64,000 nt of DNA from NCBI GenBank assembly GCA_033239525.1, contig BSYO01000009.1:17195299-17259298 (forward strand), in the 5' to 3' direction. Position 1 is the first letter of the stretch, and every line of letters begins with the position of its first letter. Shown here one piece after another: positions 45,867 through 58,154 of the stretch. The stretch is from Nepenthes gracilis. Its lineage: Eukaryota > Streptophyta > Magnoliopsida > Caryophyllales > Nepenthaceae. Both the position numbers and the translations under genes were made by a program. The notes under the pieces are model-generated. The model was not told the origin of the DNA, did no database searches, and saw only the letters and a list, made by a program, of their open reading frames with translations.

Positions 45867-48800
45867 GTGAGGAAGTTAACTCTGTTAGCCCGGCCATCTT
45901 GCAGCATGCATCATTCTTTTCTTTTGGTAGAATCTTTGTCATCATATCTGCCCCATTCTCTTCTATGCTAACCTTGTTTAATGACAGAAGACCTTCCTCC
46001 AGTACTTCTCGCACCCAATGATATCGTGTATCAATGTGCTTTGATTTGGAATGGAATGAGGAGTTCTTACATAGATGAATGACATTCTGGCTATCACAAA
46101 GTACCACATATCTCTCCTGTTTGATACCTAATTCCTAGACGAACTCCTTCATCCACAGTATCTTTATACAGGTTTCTATTACTGTAATGTATTTACCTTC
46201 AATTGTGGATAGAGCTACACACTTTTGTAGCTTGGACTGCCAAGAAATTGCATCGCCCATAAATTTTACCAAATAACTCGATGTGGATTTGCGTGTGTCA
46301 ACATCTCCGGCTATATCCGCGCCTGAGTATCCCACTAATTGCGGTTTGTCGCTTCCAAGGCACAAGCACACTTGAAAGTTTCCCGAATATATCTTATGAT
46401 CCATTTTATTGCGGACCAGTGCTCCTTTCCGGATTGGATAGAAACCGGCTAACTCGTCCTAACGGCATGAGCTATGTCCGGTCTGGTGCATACCAGAGCA
46501 TACATCAGGCTTTCCACAGCTGATGAGCAGGGAACGCCTTTCATGTAATTTTCTCGTCATCCGTAGTTGGGCACTGACGAGCGCTCAGCCTGTAGTGATT
46601 CGCCAATGGTGTACTCACGGGCTTTGATTTCTCCATGCTGAATCGTTGGAGTACTTTTTCAAGATAGTTCTCTTGAGACAACCACAACTTCCTTGCCTTC
46701 CGATCGCGCAGGATTCTAACTCCCAAGAATCGCTTAGCTGATCCAAGGTCCTTCATGGCAAATGACCGTCCAAGTTGCTCCTTCAACTCCTTTATTCGGC
46801 CACTATTGCGTCCAACGATTAACATATCATCCACATATTGGAGAAGAATAATAAAATCATTATCCGTGAATTTCTGTACAAACACGCAATGGTCACGAGT
46901 TGTCCGCTAGTACCCCTGACTGGTCATGATTGACTCGAATTTCTTGTACCATTGCCTAGGAGTTTGTTTCAATCCGTACAAACTTTTCCTTAGTCGACAA
47001 ACAAGTTTCTCCTTCCCTTTGGCTTTGAACCCTTTCGGTTGTTCCATATAGATCTCCTCCTCAATCTCACCATGGAGGAATGGAGTCCGGACGTCCATCT
47101 GTTCCACCTCTAAGTCCTGGGAGGCAGCCCAGTCCCAAGACTTCCCGGATGGAGGACATTTTAACAACCGGATAAATATCTCATCAAAATCAATCCCCTT
47201 TTGTTGATTGAAGCCCTTCACCACCAACCGTGCCTTGTATTTAGGCTTTTTGGTATTCTCGTCCTACTTCAAGCGATAGACCCATTTGTTCTTGAGGGCC
47301 TTCTTCCCCTTAGGAAGTTTTACCAAGTCGAAGGTGTGATTTTCATAAAGGGAGCTCATCTCCTCCTTCATAGCTTTCAACCATTCCTCTTTGCTGTCGT
47401 CCTTCATTGCCTCTTCATAATTCTCAGGCTCTCCGGCATCAGTGAGTATAACGTATTCATTTGGTGACAGACGGACGGACGACCGTCTGTTGGGTGAGGA
47501 TCGTCTAACAGGGACATTCCCTACCGGTTGAGGTATGATTTCATCAATGGTGTCATCCGGAGCCACTACCTCCTCTTCATTTTCCTCAACCGTCTCCTAA
47601 CCTAGATCCTCTCCTTCCAATGATGCCGGACGGACAGTTTCAGCGCTCACTTGGTCTGTTTGCATATAGTCACATTTGGTATCTCTGCTAATGTCTTCAA
47701 TCGTCTCATTCTCAATGAAAGTTACGTCCCTAGACCGGACAAATTTTCTGGTAGCTGGATCATAGAACCGGTATCCTAGTTCATCTTTTCTCGTAACCTA
47801 GAAAGACACACCGTGTCGTCTTTGGCTCCAACTTTGTCCTTTCATTTCTTAGGACATATACGAATACTTTACATCCGAATACTCGCAAATGATCACAGGA
47901 TGACTCCTTACCCGTCCATATCTTTGCGCCACTTCACCCATTAGAGGTTTATTGGGTGACCTATTGATAATGTAGGCCGCCGTCCGGAGTACTTTTGCCT
48001 AGAACGAAGCATGAAGTTTTACTTCGGAAAGCATGCAGCGTACTCTTTCTAAGAGCGTACGATTCATCCGTTCTGCCATTCCATTTAACTGAGGTGTCTT
48101 CGGTGGTGTTTTCTAATATCTAATGCCATGTGACCGGCAGTAGGCATCAAAGGGTCCCAAGTGTTCGCCGCCGTTGTCACTTCGGATGGCCTTCAACTTC
48201 TTCCCCGTCTGACGCTCCACAAGAGCATGGAACTGCTTAAAGATACCAGGAACCTGATCCTTGATCTTGATTGGGTAGACCCACAGCCTTCTTGAACAGT
48301 CGTCAATGAAAGAAACAAAATATTGGGCTCCACCAAAAGACTTTTCTCTGAATAGCCCACATACGTCTGTGTGAACCAGATCTAGGAGCTCTGCCTTTGG
48401 ACCGGATGAGTCTCCATGAAATGAGACTCTCCTTTGCTTGCCGGCCAAGTAATGAGGACACATCTTTGGCTCTTCCTCATTTGCTTTAGTAATCATGCCT
48501 TTCTTATTCAAGTAGGACAGCCCTTCATTAATCATGTGGCCTAGCCTTCTATGCCACAGGTCCATTGTCCCCGTGCTAGTTGTGGCATTCATGTCTCCGG
48601 CCACTGCACAGGCCTTCATCACATATAGGCTGGAGGCCTTCTTTCCTCTTTCTATAACAAGAGACCCTCTTGTTAGCTTCTACTCGCCTTCACAGAAGGT
48701 ATTGCAATAACCTTCATCATTCAGGCGACTGGCTGAGATGACATTCAGCCGAATGTTAGGAACATGACGTACGTCCTTCAATATCAGTTTCGTCCCGTTA

Positions 48801-49846
48801 TTTGTGACCAGGACGACATCCCCTCTGCCTACAACGGAAGATGTTCCTTCATTCCCCATCCTTATTACTCCAAAGTCTCCAGGAGTATAGGATGTGAATA
48901 GCTGCCTTCACATCCTTATTACATGATGTGACATGTAAGGTGGCACCGGAGTCGATCACCCAGCCGGACTCCTCGTCCGTCAGATTTGCCACGTCTCTTT
49001 CACTTGTCAGTAGGAGACCGCCTGCTGTTACTACTGAGACGGAGGATTTTTTCTCTGCCCTTCCACTGTCACCTTTTTCTTTTTTCGTATTTTTTTGCTT
49101 TCATTTGAAGCAATATTTCTTGATGTGGCCATTCTTGCCACAGTGGTAATACTCAAGGTTTTGATACCTTGACCTTGACTTGTGCGGGCTTTATCTCCTT
49201 GTTTCTGACCACGGCCTCTACTTCTTTCCCTTGATTCAGTCACAAGTACCTCAGTCGTCGAGGTCCCTTGTGATTTTCTTGTCTCGTTCATGAGCAGGGA
49301 AGTAATAACCTCATCCAACTTTAATGTATCCTTGCCAAACAACAAGGTTGTAACAATATGGTCAAAGGAGGCCGGCAGGGAGGCCAGTAGGACCAACGCC
49401 TTGTCCTCCTCATTGATTTCTTCGTCAAGGGCGGACATCTGCATCAATATCCGGGTTAAACTCATCCGGTGTTTCTCAAAGCTCCCTCCTTTTGACAACC
49501 GTAAGTCATGAAACTGTTTTTTTATATGAAGTCTCATTGTCAAGGACTTGGACTTATACCGGCTCTCCAACTTCACCCAAACCTCCGCCGAGTCAGCTAA
49601 GCCAAGCACCTCCTGGAGAGTGTTGTTCGCCAGACAGAGCTTAATTGTGCAATTTACAAGATCTTTTTTATCTTGCCATTCATCATCGGTCAAGTTCGCA
49701 GGTTTCTCATCCTTCTTCTTTAGCGCCTTTATCGTCCATTCTCTGGTGAGAACGTTCTTCACCCTTTTTTGCCAGAGAATAAAGTTACCCTACTCGTTAA
49801 ACTGCTCCACGCTAAACGGCAGATTCTTCGATGATGTTGATGCCAT
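45850..49846 (-). pseudogene. Copia gag-pol polyprotein, many stops and frameshifts
   Basis: Reading right to left: gag starts near 49,846 (MASTSSKNLPF) with a stop about 18 codons in, followed by a UBN2-type gag (49,762-49,031). The zinc knuckle reads YYHCGKNGHIKKYC, where the first cysteine is replaced by Tyr. Protease WVIDSGATLH (about 48,945) is intact. The integrase zinc region WHRRLGH...CPHY has lost its last cysteine; the core keeps HTDVCG, SDNGGE and NGMAERMNRTL, with a stop near 48,110. Reverse transcriptase spans 47,566-46,541 with LLQYVDDMLIVGRN intact. RNase H (46,404-45,850) includes SSYLVKFMGDAISWQSK and MVLCDSQNVIHL, with further breaks. Confidence 0.88.
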
Positions 49847-49862
49847 TAGAACAAAGTTTTCA

Positions 49863-49883
49863 ACCTTGCTCTCTGATACCACT
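49863..49883 (-). other. Primer-binding site for initiator tRNA-Met (copia)
   Basis: The minus strand reads tggtatcagagagcaagg directly after the 5' LTR. The TGGTATCAGAG core is the usual complement of the 3' end of initiator tRNA-Met in plant copia elements. Confidence 0.85.
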
Positions 49884-50437
49884 TGTTGGCCGGAAATGGG
49901 GCGGCTTATCGTCACAAACACAAAGAGATCGAAGAAAAGGAATGGAAGAATAATGACAACCGATATTTACGTGGAAAACCCTTATGAATCAATAAAAAAA
50001 TCACAGGACGTTAAGTCCATAAAATTACACTATGTATGAGATAGAGATTACAAAAATAGTAAGGTAAAAATGCTCACACACTCACAGTTGGGCTTTCTTT
50101 CTCTTCTCTGTTTTAGTTTTACTCTCACACACTCTCACACTCTGCTCTCTTTTCTTTGCTTACAACAACTTCTCTACACCACACTATGTACACTCACATA
50201 TATATATATACAAGGATATACAAAGGTCTTGGCAGCAGCTGGAGCAGCACGCTGCCCTCCATGGTTGGTGCACGGTCCCCAAGAAGCATGTAAAAGAATA
50301 GCAGCAGGTGGTGCATGTCTGCAGCAGCAGCAACAAATCTGAATTTTGAGTTTTCAAGGTTACCTAAATAGGCAGGTCAACCAACTCCCTTTCAGACGCG
50401 GTAGGTGTTTTGTGTTGCCTTAATGATACGGTCAACA
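49884..50437 (-). repeat. 5' LTR of the copia element, truncated
   Basis: Starts TGTTGGCC on the plus strand like the 3' LTR and runs in parallel to about 50,435 (tgttgccttaatg...cggtcaaca). It is about 554 bp against 790 bp for the 3' LTR. The U3 part with the W-box cluster is missing, so this copy would lack its upstream promoter region. Confidence 0.75.
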
Positions 50438-53400
50438 AGGTTGACTCGATAGTTTATTATTGCTAAGAAATTCATGATTTGTTTCTGTTGTATTGATATT
50501 GTGTGCATCTTGAATCCCAAAAGGAACCTTCAATGTGTTTACCATCCCATAAAGTCTAAAGGCTAGCTTGCCAAAATTGTGTTTCAAAGTTTGTCGGTGA
50601 GAGATTTTAAGAAGTTTCAACATGTACATGACCATGAAATTTGAACCCACTCGAAAATTGGTCTTTGTGATTAGTCTTAAAGATCTGAACCAACAAAGAA
50701 GAAGTTGAGTGATAGTTAACAAACAAATAACTCGATTAAAACAATTTAGAAAAGGGAAAAAAAGAAGATAAAAGTCTTCCGCTCAAGTGGATGTTGCATG
50801 GACTTTGAGCAAAAGCTCTCAGTCATTATCCTCGTTTGGTTTCTAAAGTTTCGACAGTTCGGACAATTGTATTTATTCAAAAATTTGATAATAATTATTT
50901 TTTATCTTTTAAAAAATCTAAAACAAGGACCATTGGCTTTTATCTTTATTTTTTTCTATCTTTTGTTTTGTGCGAGTATCAATAAATAACCTAAAAATAA
51001 TGCCATGCTAAAAAAATAGTCAGTATAATTCGACAAGATATCAGCTCGAGCCAAAATGATTATCATCTCACTCCTCACCATATTGAAGTGCTTTGATTAA
51101 AAAATATTATTTTAATAGAAAATTTTCTGCATATAGATGGACTTCTGAAATTATTATGAAAAAAATTTATATTTTATTTATATGTTTTTTTAACTAGATC
51201 AATTGATACTATTTCAACTTGTGTTTTCACAATAAAGTTTTCATGTATTTTTAATCGTGTTTGACTCTATTTATTTATTTAAAAAGTAGCTTAATAAAAA
51301 CACAATATCAATGTATATTTATTGTTCGATTAAACTAATAAGCTATAATTAAAATTTAACAAGAAAAAATTATTTATTTATCATGTTATTGAATTACGAA
51401 AATATTTAGTATTATGTATTGTTATTATTGTCATTTATTATATAGCCACTTAAAATTATAAATTTAAATATAGAAATTTTTATCTAAAATATAAAAATAA
51501 AGTCACATATATTAACAAAATTTAAATATCACAATATAATAATCTTATGTAATTTGCTGTTGTTTTTTCCTATGTGAATGAGTAGGACCTTTTAGTAATT
51601 TTCAAAACATAATCAATAATATAATATTTTATTTATTTATCTATATTAATAAATTTATTTAATAATAAATTGATGAATAAAAATTTAGTCAGTTGATACC
51701 AATCGTCAACAATGAATAACGGGATAATCTTGCTCAAATTATATACAATTACGACCAATATAAATTATTTTTAATATAATAACTAATTCATTTTTTTCTT
51801 ATTTATTTTTATCAACTAAATGTTCCTCAATATTTTCATTAAAAAACTAAAAAAAAAACCCCAAAGTATAGTATTACAAAATATTCTTTCTTTTTATTTT
51901 TTTTTATGTAAAACCAAAGTTTATGAACCTTTGTATTTTTTATTTTTATGGTAGTAGAACTCCAATTAATTATTATACCCTGTAAATGCCCAAAATATAG
52001 TGGCATGACTCGATATGAACTATTATGTCTTAAATTTTGATCTCATCATAATAATTAGTATTCAATTAATAATCCAATTAACATTCCAATTAACTTTGGA
52101 TGTGAACCTCACGTTGATACAACAACAGATCAAAATAAAATAATATAAACCATATACAGAATCCAAAATATACTACATCTCATGTGACTTTAATACTAAC
52201 CAAACTATGAGATTCGATCTTATGTAAGAAATTATGTTTAATATATAATATGATTAATCAAAGTAACCTGCATCCACTTAGTACTTAATAACCTAACATT
52301 CATCTTATAAATTACAAATGTTGTTCAATTAATACATATATACTAATTATTGTCCAAAAATTTAAAATACAATACTAACTATTGTTCGGAATCAAAATAT
52401 AACAATAGAATTCCATAATTCAAATTCTAATAACTTTAAACGATTTATATCTTTAATCCTAATCGTTTTATAAGTATCTGAATTTTTCATATGAAGAGAT
52501 TAGTAAAATAGAAGTACGGAGTGAACCGAAATTCAATAAGGTATAGAATTTTATAATTTAACATATCAATTACATTAATATATCGGAAGGGACAATGCAT
52601 CAAATTCAATAAAGTGCTAAAATTTTCATGGCAACATATTATTAGATTTATTTCTAATCAAATTTATGCTATGAAATTATGTTTAATTATGTAAATTTTT
52701 AGGGACTAAGGGTTAATAGGACCTCATTGACTAAAAAGTAGATAAATAAAGTTTGAGTTATATTTATTTTTATATAATTAAAAGTCATATGCTACTATTT
52801 AATATTTATAAGTGAGTTGTCATATATATAATCTTATAAATAAAGTCAAACATTATTTTTACCGGAGGATGATAGGTTCTAATTTCGATTACCACTATAA
52901 TATATTAAGGCATGTCATAGTATATTATTTGCTGAACTAATACCATGGTCTAATGTATATACTTATGAAAATTTCACTTAATTCTTCATGTTTCTTCAAT
53001 TTTCTCATTATGAAATAAATATTCATAATTTTTAACATAATATAGATTTTTTCTTCAAATTTTATAAATTCTTAACATATAATATTTAGATTTTTTTTAT
53101 AAAAATTTAGTTATGATAAATTTTTAAAATATAAAATGCTAAATTAGTATGATAATGTAGGAATAGTGCAAGAAAATTGATAACTTAAGTTAATTAAGCA
53201 ATTTTAGTTAAAATAAGACACATGCAGAGCAAATTTTACTAAAATTTAGAACATATTGAATATGTATTTTACAATTTAAAAGCATGCATAAGTATTGTGT
53301 ACGAAATTTAAACATACAAAAGTACTATATTAGATTTTCGGACAAATATGAAGGAAAGACCGTAGAAATTAGCTAAGTTTTACAATATATATGGATTTAA

Positions 53401-54083
53401 ACAAAAATTTTATACATTTTTATAACAAATTGTGAAGAATTTTACATACATATTAAATATAAATATTTTAGTTATATAATCATGTCATATATGAATATTT
53501 AAAATAAAAATATTAACAAAATAAAAAAATAACAACAAATGAAGAAAAGTTTAAAATATACCCGCATTAATCTAAATTTATCTAAAATCTAGTATCGATT
53601 TATTTGAATTGAACTTTTTGAACTTCCTTTCTCTCATCTCCTCTCACCTCCAAAGTTTATAACAAATGATTAAAAATTAGTTGGACTCCATATTTATACA
53701 TGACATAACCCATTATACATATTATATTTACATAAATTTTCCCTGTTATTTTTCTCTCTACTCTCTCACTATCCTAGAACAAGTAGTATTAAATCATTGA
53801 TATAATTTTTTATTATTGATTTTTGTCAATAATTTATATATTAATATAATTATTTTAAAATTTAATTATTAATTATAATTCATAATTTTTATAATTTTAA
53901 TAGTAAATAAATTTTAAAAATTATTTTAATACTCTTATACCGCTTACACATATACATATATGATTTTAAAATACCAAAATTATAACCTACCCTATGTATC
54001 ATTATACTTAATTCTAGTTGTCTATCAAGGAAACATCCTAGAAGTATATAATAATTTTTTAAAAAATTAAATTAGCTAATAGT
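50438..54083. other. Long AT-rich intergenic region
   Basis: About 3.6 kb with no supportable gene, repeat boundary or RNA gene. The small ORFs at 50,432-50,722 and 50,798-50,989 have no recognisable features. Composition is strongly AT-rich with poly-A/T runs. Confidence 0.45.
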
Positions 54084-55224
54084 TGATGGGATAACCAGGG
54101 CCAGAAAAAAGGCCCAAAATTTACCAAGAGACTTGAACGATTTGGCCCAAAGTCCAAAGACAATCATTTGCATTTGAAGAAGCCTAATTTTTAAGAGGTT
54201 AAGCAAATATCCCAAGAAGCCCAAATGGCAACAATGGTCTGAGAGACAAATTTGACCCAAGAGGCCTGAGGACTCCATAAGAGATCAACGTCACTAATGA
54301 AATCTCGAGGATATGAAACCAAGCATATAACACTGAAATACCGAGGGCCTCTAGCAAGCGAAACTCCTAATTAATGTCCGAAAACCTAACTCAATGAGCC
54401 CAAGGATTTGGCAAAGACCCAGAAGGTTTTCTAGGTACGAGGACAATCTCTTCATCTCGGAATCATTAGATCAGGGGAAAAGGAGGCCAAGGTGGCCGAG
54501 TACGCCAGCTCAGACGTCTCACTATTACCAAGGAACACGCATTCTCTGAAACACGCAACCTCCATAGAAAATTATGGTGCTCAGAGCACGTGCAATCATT
54601 ATGGGACTAACGACACCTGACACCCTGAATCGGTAGAGTCGGTGGTAGGCCTCCCAGCACACGCCAAATCAACAGAGTGGACGGCTGACCTCTCAGCACA
54701 CGCCAAATCAGTAGAGTTGGTGGCTGGCTTCTCAGCACATGCTAACGCCACATGTCCCCATTTCAAGGGCATGCTCCCCTCTATAAATACCTCATTCAAA
54801 CGACAGAAGAAAGGATTCCAACGGCTAGCATTTTTCATGCACACTGTGAACAACATCTAAGAGAAAAGAAAGAAAGAAAAAGAAAAAAAGGCGCAAGAGA
54901 GACAAAGTTAGAAAAGAAAAGAGGAAACAAGATTTCTTGTGTTGTAATCCTATGTGGCAACCAAAAGTGCCATTGTGATCAGTTGTATCCCATTCTAAGT
55001 GTAGGGGAAGCTTTCGGACCCAACATCCATCACCATGGTTTTTTCCCCTTTACTAATGAAGGGGTTTTCCACGGAACCTCATCGCGCATTATGCCATTCT
55101 CCCATTTTCCTTTCTGTAACGTCATTCTCGTCGAAATTTAACAATTACTATTGTGTTGATCTTCCTTGCCCGAGGGCATCGAAGTGTGTAAAGTGCCCTT
55201 GCGTCGAAAGTCGAGGACGCAACA
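54084..55224 (+). mobile_element. Solo LTR with perfect 5-bp target duplication
   Basis: Begins TGATGGGATAACC and ends GACGCAACA (1,141 bp, TG...CA), flanked by atagt on both sides (54,079-54,083 and 55,225-55,229). A TATA-like ctataaatacc at 54,780 suggests plus orientation. The start resembles the gypsy LTRs of elements 2 and 3 (TGATGGG), but the rest differs, so it is probably a different gypsy family. ORFs inside it are not genes. Confidence 0.85.
54636..54752. repeat. Three-copy ~41-bp tandem repeat inside the solo LTR
   Basis: ctcagcacacgccaaatca and close variants occur three times in tandem, each followed by agagt[tg]gg. It lies just upstream of the TATA-like sequence, where LTR enhancer repeats are often found. 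Confidence 0.75.
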
Positions 55225-56575
55225 ATAGTTAATAACGGACCATTTATAAAAACAAATTACACTTATAAAAATTATAAATATATCAAACACTTAAAGTGAT
55301 GCATGAAAAAATATAAGAAAATACGATTATTATCAACTTAAACTAAATTAACAATTTTAGGTGGTATTGGGCTTGAAATTGTTTAATACAAGCAGTGGCT
55401 AAATAAAAAAGATATGGAAAATATATTATTTACTCAAAGAATCCATTTTTTTAATGAAAATATTATAAGTTTGAAAGAAATTTGTAAAACTAATTGCAGC
55501 CTAAGTATAAAGATATTATAATATACTATTAAAGGTAATACTATTAATCTTTTGTTACAATTTAAATAAAAATTAATACAAAGAAAATTTTATATTTTTT
55601 GACTAATGACATATAATTATCATATAATAATATACTTTATATTTATGCTACCACAAATTAGATTTTTAAAAATTAAAAATTATAAAAAAATTATTAATTT
55701 TAAAATTTTTGAGCACCAATACACTAGTTTTATAATTTTTAAAATAATTAATATTATTACAAATAAATATAAAATATTTAATAAAATATTTTCTATTACT
55801 TTTAATAGTAATTTAAATAATAATATTAATTTTTTATTTAAATTATAATTTTTTAAATTTTAAATAGTTAACTATTTTATATAAAATATACATATCATAT
55901 TATTAATATTCATATTAAAAATATTATACAATTTATTTTTTTTATAAAGAGTTTAACTAATATTATTATATTTATTAGAAATTTTTTTTCTTAATGATAT
56001 TAGCAATCCAAAGCTTTATGCAAATAGAATAAATTTAATTATAAAAAAATAAAAATTAACTATGCAAAATTGTGAAACTCTATTTACAAAATGTTAGATA
56101 CAGTATATCTTTTTTGTCCTATTTTAATTATTTTTATAATAAAAATATCTTATTGATTGAACTAATATCTAATACCCTACTAAAAAATAATTAAATTGAT
56201 TAAATATTTTTAAAAATATTTTATTTTTTCTATTAACAAACCTTTAAGTACTTATTACATGATAAAAAATCTATGATTAAACTAATTGTTATCATTTATT
56301 ATCAACTTTATATTTTATTAGGATGATTAGTATTTTTACAATATTATACAGATGATGAAAGTAAATATAAATTATAAAAAAATAATGTTAAGTGAATATT
56401 TAAATATATTAAAAATATTATATTTAAAATTATTTTTTAAAAAAATTAAAATATTTAAAAAATTTTAATATTAGTTTGCCTTACTACAATTATGGATTGC
56501 TATAAAAATTTATATGAAATGTATATCTTTTTTGAGAAATTTTATGCTGATATAAGGATAACAAGTAACACATGG
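55225..56575. other. AT-rich spacer between solo LTR and gypsy element 3
   Basis: Strongly AT-rich with no gene. An 80-codon ORF at 55,606-55,848 is composed almost entirely of I, N, K and F, as expected from AT-rich chance sequence. Confidence 0.45.
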
Positions 56576-57543
56576 TGATGCGTCATTGGATCCGAATTTC
56601 TAATAGATTCGGGTTGATCCGCTTGTCCTGATTTCGACTACGTTTACTGAGTTTGTGTCATGCATACCACCAAAATGAACAGGAGGTCAGTGTATATGCG
56701 AAAAGTTGTCCCATCGAAAATGTTCCGACGCTCAAGTCAGTAAACAGCCTTCGAAATCCGATAAGGTTATTGAAATTGAGAATTAAAAGAGAGAGTACGA
56801 TAGTGTGTGGATCTCCAGATGAAAGACAAGTAAAGCCGTCTTCTTGAATGTGGATGGTGGGGAGGCAGAAAACGGCTGTCAGAAACTCGTTTGTATGCCT
56901 TGGGTTTTCTGAGTGTAAGTAGAGAGTAGAGAATTGTATGTCTGTCTTAGTTGTCCTTGTGAGCGTTGTGTGAGTAAAAGTTTGCATGCCCTGAATGAGG
57001 ATTCTAGGGTTTATTTAAAGGATGACAGGGTGATCTTCCTTGATTGGAAGGTGTGATCCCCTACGTCATTCTGGATGGCATTCCTTTTACCGGGAGGCGC
57101 AAGTTAAACTTATTGAGATTGCTTTCCTTCCTAACGGTCAGCGGCTTTCCAAATTACTCACCTTCCTTCCATGCATTCTACTGTTGGAGAGCCCTAGTTG
57201 GTAGGAGATTAAAAAACCCGAAAGGTGATTTTGTCAATATCCTTTTGGTCGGGCCGAGTTCATGGAAGGTCTTTGAAGAGCCGTTCGATCGGTTGAATCA
57301 TAGGCTCAAGTGGACTAGGCCCGTGAAAAGTCTTTTATTTTCGGGTGATTCGATCAACGCTCGGTTTCCGTTTTGGGCGGTTATATTTGAAGAAGACACT
57401 TGGTGTTGATTGTTGGGAGAGCATTTGGCCCTTTTAGGATTTGAGCCTTCACCTCTTGTTGCGCTAACGTTGGAGTTGACGTCCAACAGGCTATTTCGGT
57501 CATCTTTGACTGTTGGGCCAGCCCAGATACGGTATACCCATCA
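56576..57543 (-). repeat. 3' LTR of gypsy element 3
   Basis: Plus strand begins TGATGCG and ends CCCATCA (968 bp). Its first ~110 bases align with the reverse complement of the end of the element 2 LTR, including tcagtaaacagcc and attcgggttg. On the minus strand a TTTAAATAAA-like TATA with accctaga lies near 57,015. An ORF of 121 codons at 57,044-57,409 inside it is not considered real. Confidence 0.7.
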
Positions 57544-57639
57544 CTAAGAAATTATAGCCTCCGGCATATTCTGATGGGATGCCCCTCTTTCGTCGTTGCT
57601 TGAAAATCCCAAAGGACTCTCTACGAAAGGAGAAGTGTT

Positions 57640-57830
57640 GACCGTCTTGATCGGATCCATAGAAGAAAATTGATTAACCATCTTTGTCATATCCGAAGAA
57701 GAAAGTCGACCGGATCCGGCCAAGAAAAGAAAATTGATCGGATCTATCGAGAGAAGAAAGTCAACTATCTTTGGTCTTTAGTCGATCCGAAGAAGAAAAT
57801 TAACCGGATCTATTGACCACCTTTGGCAAG
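57640..57830. repeat. Diverged GGATC/GAAGAAA repeats next to the antisense gene promoter
   Basis: ggatcc or ggatct followed by atngaagaaaattga-type words recurs several times (around 57,653, 57,712, 57,741, 57,808). It lies between the LTR and the antisense gene, the same place as the 58-bp repeats of element 2. Confidence 0.55.
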
Positions 57831-57985
57831 ATTTCGGAGAACTTTCTATGAGCCATGATTGACGCGTGGCCATTAGCTGGCTTGTCAGGCCAAAAGTGGA
57901 TACGTGTCTCCTCTTGGTTGGACTGCTATCCAGGCCATTAATACTTCAAAAGATTTGCTTTATAAGAGGCTAATTTGGGATGCGA

Positions 57986-57991
57986 CACGTG
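57986..57991. promoter_or_regulatory. G-box (CACGTG) upstream of antisense gene 3
   Basis: CACGTG within gcgacacgtgg lies 164 bases before the ATG of the antisense gene, matching the arrangement in copies 1 and 2. Confidence 0.5.
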
Positions 57992-58154
57992 GTAGGAATG
58001 ATGGTGTGCCTTCTCGAGGAGGTTTAAGGCGTTTCACACCTTGCCGTTTAAGTTTCCCTCCTTATACTGAGTGTTCTCTCACGTCTTCTGCTTTGCCTTC
58101 TTCGTCTTCAACACGTTTTCGTTCCCAAAGAAAACCCAAACTCCTTTGTTAATC

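Larger units (their letters stand above)
45060..50437 (-). mobile_element. Ty1/copia element, Tnt1/Tork-like, inactive
   Basis: Two LTRs flank one gag-pol region on the minus strand. The right side has a primer-binding site matching initiator tRNA-Met; the left side has a polypurine tract. The internal region of about 4.0 kb fits a single polyprotein of about 1,330 codons, as in Tnt1. Domain order on the minus strand is gag, protease, integrase, reverse transcriptase, RNase H. Frames are broken in many places. The flank at the left is aatta (45,055-45,059); no matching duplication is seen at the right because that LTR is truncated. Confidence 0.9.

Noticed and set aside
55606..55848. 80-aa ORF
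   Set aside because: Composed of I/N/K/F as expected from AT-rich DNA; no other support.
57044..57409. 121-aa ORF
   Set aside because: It lies inside the element 3 LTR, shows no domain, and has no counterpart in the element 2 LTR.
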